NCBI GenBank assembly: GCA_023230565.1
Contig: JALNXD010000077.1
Location: forward strand, 1 to 7,554
Reading direction: 5' to 3'
DNA length: 7,554 nucleotides
Origin: Syntrophales bacterium
Lineage (GTDB): Bacteria > Desulfobacterota > Syntrophia > Syntrophales > UBA2210
Positions 6,071-7,554 of the stretch are shown in pieces (the stretch's first letter is position 1; every line of letters begins with the position of its first letter). The translations under genes and the position numbers were made by a program. The notes under the pieces were generated by a model. The model saw only the letters and a list, made by a program, of their open reading frames with translations, made no database searches and was not told the origin of the DNA.

Positions 6071-6090
6071 GGGAAGGATTGCTCCCTCCC
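6071..6090 (-). terminator. GC-rich hairpin downstream of the solute-binding protein gene
   Basis: On the minus strand GGGAGGGA, loop GCAA, TCCTTCCC forms an 8-bp stem with one G-U pair and a GNRA tetraloop, 44 bases after the stop codon at 6135. As plus-strand RNA the wobble becomes an A-C mismatch, so the structure favours minus-strand transcripts. No T-run follows, so it is more likely an mRNA-stabilising or attenuating hairpin than a full terminator. Such hairpins after solute-binding protein genes often keep that transcript in excess over downstream genes. Confidence 0.4.
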
Positions 6091-6134
6091 CCGTTTTCTG
6101 CTGTTCCTCATCGAAAGAATTCAGGCAGAGCTTT

Positions 6135-7554
6135 TTACTCCTGATTGACCTTATTGTTCATATAGTCTTCCAGTTTCTGTTTTTCCAAGTCGTAAACCTC
6201 CTGAGCCTCCGTCAGAACATCCTCCAGGCCAAGTGAATTCAGGGTGGCAATATAATTGTCCCAAGTGTCCACCGATTCGGTACCGGCGACGACACCCCAC
6301 ATGTAGCGATTTTTTTCGTCTTCAATATCGGTTCTGCAATCGACCCATGCGGTCAGAGAAGCGGGGTTCTTCCATTCCACCAGCTGAGCGGCTCGGTCAC
6401 GGCTGTTTTCCCCGGACTTCTTAAACAGCGCGGTGGTCTCGGGCGTGTTGGAGATCAAGCCCTCGTCCTTTCTGTTGAACAGGTTATGGAACAGGTTGAG
6501 GCCGATGTTCCGGGTGTTGTTCTCTTCCGACTCCGGCCCGATCACCGGCTGGTAGAGGCCATTTTCATCGAAGGTATAATCCTCACCTTCCACACCGTAT
6601 CTCCTCTCGACGTAATTGTCAAGGCTGCACATATCGTCATACATGGCATACAGTCTTTCCGGGTCGGCGGCCGTTTTCGTGATGGCAAAATAGCACCAGG
6701 CTGCACTGGTGGCAGGGTCTTCCTCCGGATTACCGTTCTCTCCCTTTACCATGTCGATGGGAACCCATTTGGCATCCGGATTGCTGTCATAGAAACTGAT
6801 CATTGTCTGGGCGTCCGGATTGTTATAAGCACACCAGCTGTAAGTAACGCCGAAACCGCCGTTTGCCATTTCCTCGTCACGGTCGGTATCCTGTGTGATA
6901 TTGGGGGTAATGTATCCTTTTGCGTACAGATCCGCCACATCGGCCAGCCACTTCTTTGTATTCTCCTGGGCAGGACCATAATGGACGGTATCCTGATCGT
7001 CTACGGTAAACCGGTCATAATGGGTGTAATCATAGCTCTGGATCCAGGGCCAGAAGGAACGGAAGTCATACCCGTCGCCGCCCAGGCCATAGGTGTCCTT
7101 CTGACCGTTGCCATCCGGATCGTCTTCCGTAAAGGCCCGCATGACTTCTTCGAGCTCCCCGATCGTAGTGGGAACATCAAGGTTCAAATTGTCCAGCCAA
7201 TCCCGGCGGATCCAAAGGCACTCGCAGGAAGGTTCCGATACGTCGCCGGGGATACGGTAGATGGCGCCGTCATCCTCCGTGGCATAGAACAAGGTCTTGG
7301 GGTCCATCTTGTTATAGTAGTCACGGATATTCGTGTACTTATTCAGGTATTCCGAAACATCCACAAGAAGGCCGGCGTCCTTCCACTGCAGAAATTCGCT
7401 GTCCATGCCCCACCACCACATGATATTGGGCATATCGTCCCCCGCCATGAGAAGGCTGATCTTCGAAGGAGCATCGGTCCAGCCGGGGAGCACAACCAGC
7501 TCGATATTGACATTATACTTTTCCTCCAGCATTTTTTCAACCCGGCTGTCGGAC
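6135..7554 (-). CDS. Extracellular solute-binding protein (sugar ABC transporter), N-terminus outside window
   Basis: The frame is open to the right edge and gives 472 residues ending in KLEDYMNNKVNQE. It begins inside lobe 1 with EEKYNVNIELVVLPGWTD, then APSKISLLMAGDDMPNI and GLLVDVSEYLNKY. A DPDGNGQKDTYGL segment follows, about 145 residues into the visible part. It is an acidic loop typical of the LipO-like family-1 binding proteins of Firmicutes and resembles a calcium-binding loop. YAKGYITPNI and VEWKNPASLTAW follow. The missing part should be 50-70 residues with a lipoprotein signal peptide and its cysteine, so I infer a membrane-anchored protein facing outwards. It binds an oligosaccharide for an ABC importer whose permeases are probably to the right of the window. 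GH3 lies 329 bases downstream on the same strand, which suggests uptake coupled to intracellular hydrolysis. Unlike the relic at 608-861, its C-terminus is not DUF3502, so the two are not recent duplicates. Confidence 0.92.
   Translation of the reverse strand, partial: SDSRVEKMLEEKYNVNIELVVLPGWTDAPSKISLLMAGDDMPNIMWWWGMDSEFLQWKDAGLLVDVSEYLNKYTNIRDYYNKMDPKTLFYATEDDGAIYRIPGDVSEPSCECLWIRRDWLDNLNLDVPTTIGELEEVMRAFTEDDPDGNGQKDTYGLGGDGYDFRSFWPWIQSYDYTHYDRFTVDDQDTVHYGPAQENTKKWLADVADLYAKGYITPNITQDTDRDEEMANGGFGVTYSWCAYNNPDAQTMISFYDSNPDAKWVPIDMVKGENGNPEEDPATSAAWCYFAITKTAADPERLYAMYDDMCSLDNYVERRYGVEGEDYTFDENGLYQPVIGPESEENNTRNIGLNLFHNLFNRKDEGLISNTPETTALFKKSGENSRDRAAQLVEWKNPASLTAWVDCRTDIEDEKNRYMWGVVAGTESVDTWDNYIATLNSLGLEDVLTEAQEVYDLEKQKLEDYMNNKVNQE

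Overview
The window looks like chromosomal DNA of a gut or rumen Firmicute, most likely a member of Clostridia in the Lachnospiraceae range. The evidence is the gene content: a solute-binding protein with a DPDGNGQKDTYG segment, a cytoplasmic multidomain GH3 glucosidase, a DUF3502 fragment, a short CmpB-type membrane protein, and strong GGAGG-type ribosome binding sites. The assignment is inferred from family resemblance only.

Right half (about 2930-7554, minus strand): a sugar-use module. Reading leftwards, it starts with an extracellular solute-binding lipoprotein whose N-terminus lies beyond the right edge (6135-7554). A 329-base non-coding gap follows. It contains a 145-base nested imperfect inverted repeat (5872-6016) and a GC-rich hairpin (6071-6090). 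Next is a 958-residue GH3 beta-glycosidase (2929-5805) with a beta-trefoil (fascin-like) insert and a CBM6-like tail. The binding protein would capture an oligosaccharide outside the cell, and the leaderless GH3 enzyme would hydrolyse it inside. The transporter permeases are not in the window.

Middle (about 2280-2930, minus strand): a 133-residue four-helix membrane protein of the 'putative ABC transporter permease' (CmpB-like) family. It is separated from GH3 by a 14-bp inverted repeat. Just past its stop codon is a 54-base relic of a second GH3 gene. This relic matches the tail of the intact GH3 gene without gaps at 42 of 54 positions.

Left half (1-2267): an intact plus-strand AAA+ ATPase of the AAA_14/DUF4143 family (945-2267) with its own extended -10 promoter and strong ribosome binding site. 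To its left is a row of decayed fragments: the frameshifted C-terminus of a DUF3502 solute-binding protein (608-861, minus), the N-terminal part of a uroporphyrinogen-decarboxylase-like methyltransferase gene (about 153-427, minus), and a piece of a DDE transposase (3-188, plus) abutting it. Together with the GH3 relic on the other side of the ATPase, these suggest that a second sugar-use cluster once stood here and was broken up by insertion and deletion, with the ATPase gene now between the remains.

No tRNA, rRNA, CRISPR array or clear defence system was seen. The most unusual structures are the nested inverted repeat upstream of GH3 and the GH3 relic.
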